From Holophagae bacterium (GTDB taxonomy: Bacteria; Acidobacteriota; Thermoanaerobaculia; Thermoanaerobaculales; Sulfomarinibacteraceae), in the NCBI GenBank assembly GCA_030637505.1, contig DAOWGJ010000193.1:1-15101 (forward strand): a stretch of 15,101 nt of DNA, read 5' to 3'. This document shows, piece after piece, positions 14,837 to 15,101 of this stretch. The notes beneath the pieces are model-generated. The model was not told the origin of the DNA. It did no database searches and was given only the letters and a program-made list of their open reading frames with translations. The position numbers were made by a program, and so were the translations under genes. Numbering within the stretch: position 1 is the first letter of the stretch; every line of letters starts with the position of its first letter.

Positions 14837-15101
14837 ATGTCAGACACACCCTGCCGCTTTACCCTGATACCGAGAATTATGTGCGTTCTCATGGCCCTTC
14901 TGGCCTGCACGGCCGGCGCTACCGCCCAAAATCTCATTCAAAACGCCGAGTTTGATTTCGATGCAGCGGGTTGGACACATAGCGATACCGTGGAAATTGA
15001 ATTTCGGAACGACGTCGGCAGCTCCCTTGTGGACGGCTCCGGACCGGGGGCGATCGAGGTGCGGCATTTCTTCTGGAGCGGCGGGGCCGATGGGGCGTAC
15101 C
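14837..15101 (+). CDS. Secreted protein of unknown function, N-terminal part (runs off window)
   Basis: The open frame begins at the ATG at 14837, with GGAGGAA a few bases upstream, and continues past the window end; 88 residues are visible. Residues 15-29 (MCVLMALLACTAGATA region) form a signal peptide, with likely cleavage before QNLIQNAEFDFDAAGW. This mature start, N-L-I-x-N-x-x-F-D-x-D-x-x-G-W, is typical of jelly-roll or carbohydrate-binding-like beta-sandwich modules at the head of exported proteins, but the visible part is too short to name a family. It is divergent from the metallopeptidase gene across 167 bases, which contain a 6-bp hairpin (14718-14732) and no other clear element. 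The strong ribosome site and signal peptide make it a real gene; the function is unknown. Confidence 0.75.
   Translation, partial: MSDTPCRFTLIPRIMCVLMALLACTAGATAQNLIQNAEFDFDAAGWTHSDTVEIEFRNDVGSSLVDGSGPGAIEVRHFFWSGGADGAY

Overview
The window looks like chromosome of a GC-rich, diderm (Gram-negative-type) bacterium. It encodes a lipoprotein, several secreted proteins with signal peptides, a periplasmic-type multiheme cytochrome c and a YfhO-like membrane protein. The gene mix and the intergenic repeats would suit an environmental Acidobacteriota or a similar phylum, but no marker gene here settles the lineage. There is no sign of phage, plasmid, CRISPR array, transposase, rRNA or tRNA.

Layout. 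(1) 1-455 minus: 3' truncated folK (folate synthesis) with a GTG start. (2) 456-810: a gene-free stretch full of short tandem and inverted repeats, ending in a possible leaderless promoter. (3) 811-2019 plus: ThrE-type amino-acid exporter. (4) 2038-2118: an inverted-repeat element. (5) 2138-2665 minus: stand-alone FtsH-type (M41) zinc peptidase domain, whose TATAAT box lies against a perfect 16-bp palindrome. (6) 2749-4674 minus: sulfatase-superfamily lipoprotein with a TTG start and Thr at the nucleophile position. (7) 4844-6472 and 6610-8238 plus: alkyl-DHAP synthase (ether-lipid synthesis) followed by FAD-dependent glycerol-3-phosphate dehydrogenase GlpD. Two GC-rich hairpins and a short repeat separate them. 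(8) 8249-10435 minus: YfhO-like polytopic membrane protein, convergent with glpD. (9) 10537-12567 plus: secreted multiheme cytochrome c. (10) 12568-12842: a second repeat-filled gap. (11) 12843-14669 minus: secreted thermolysin/fungalysin-like metallopeptidase. (12) 14837 to the end, plus: N-terminal part of another secreted protein.

How the genes work together. The clearest biochemical link is AGPS plus GlpD. GlpD makes DHAP from glycerol 3-phosphate, and acyl-DHAP is the AGPS substrate, so the pair points to alkyl-glycerol ether lipids. The cytochrome and the metallopeptidase are exported proteins with unrelated folds, yet both end in nearly the same motif, F-x-D-G-F-E-(S/T)-G-D-x-G-x-W-stop, written with different codons. 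That suggests a shared C-terminal sorting or anchoring tag. The remaining genes look like ordinary housekeeping or accessory functions. I do not see a multi-gene defence or other novel system. The best leads are the C-terminal tag, the M41 palindrome/leaderless promoter, the ether-lipid pair and the dispersed repeat families.
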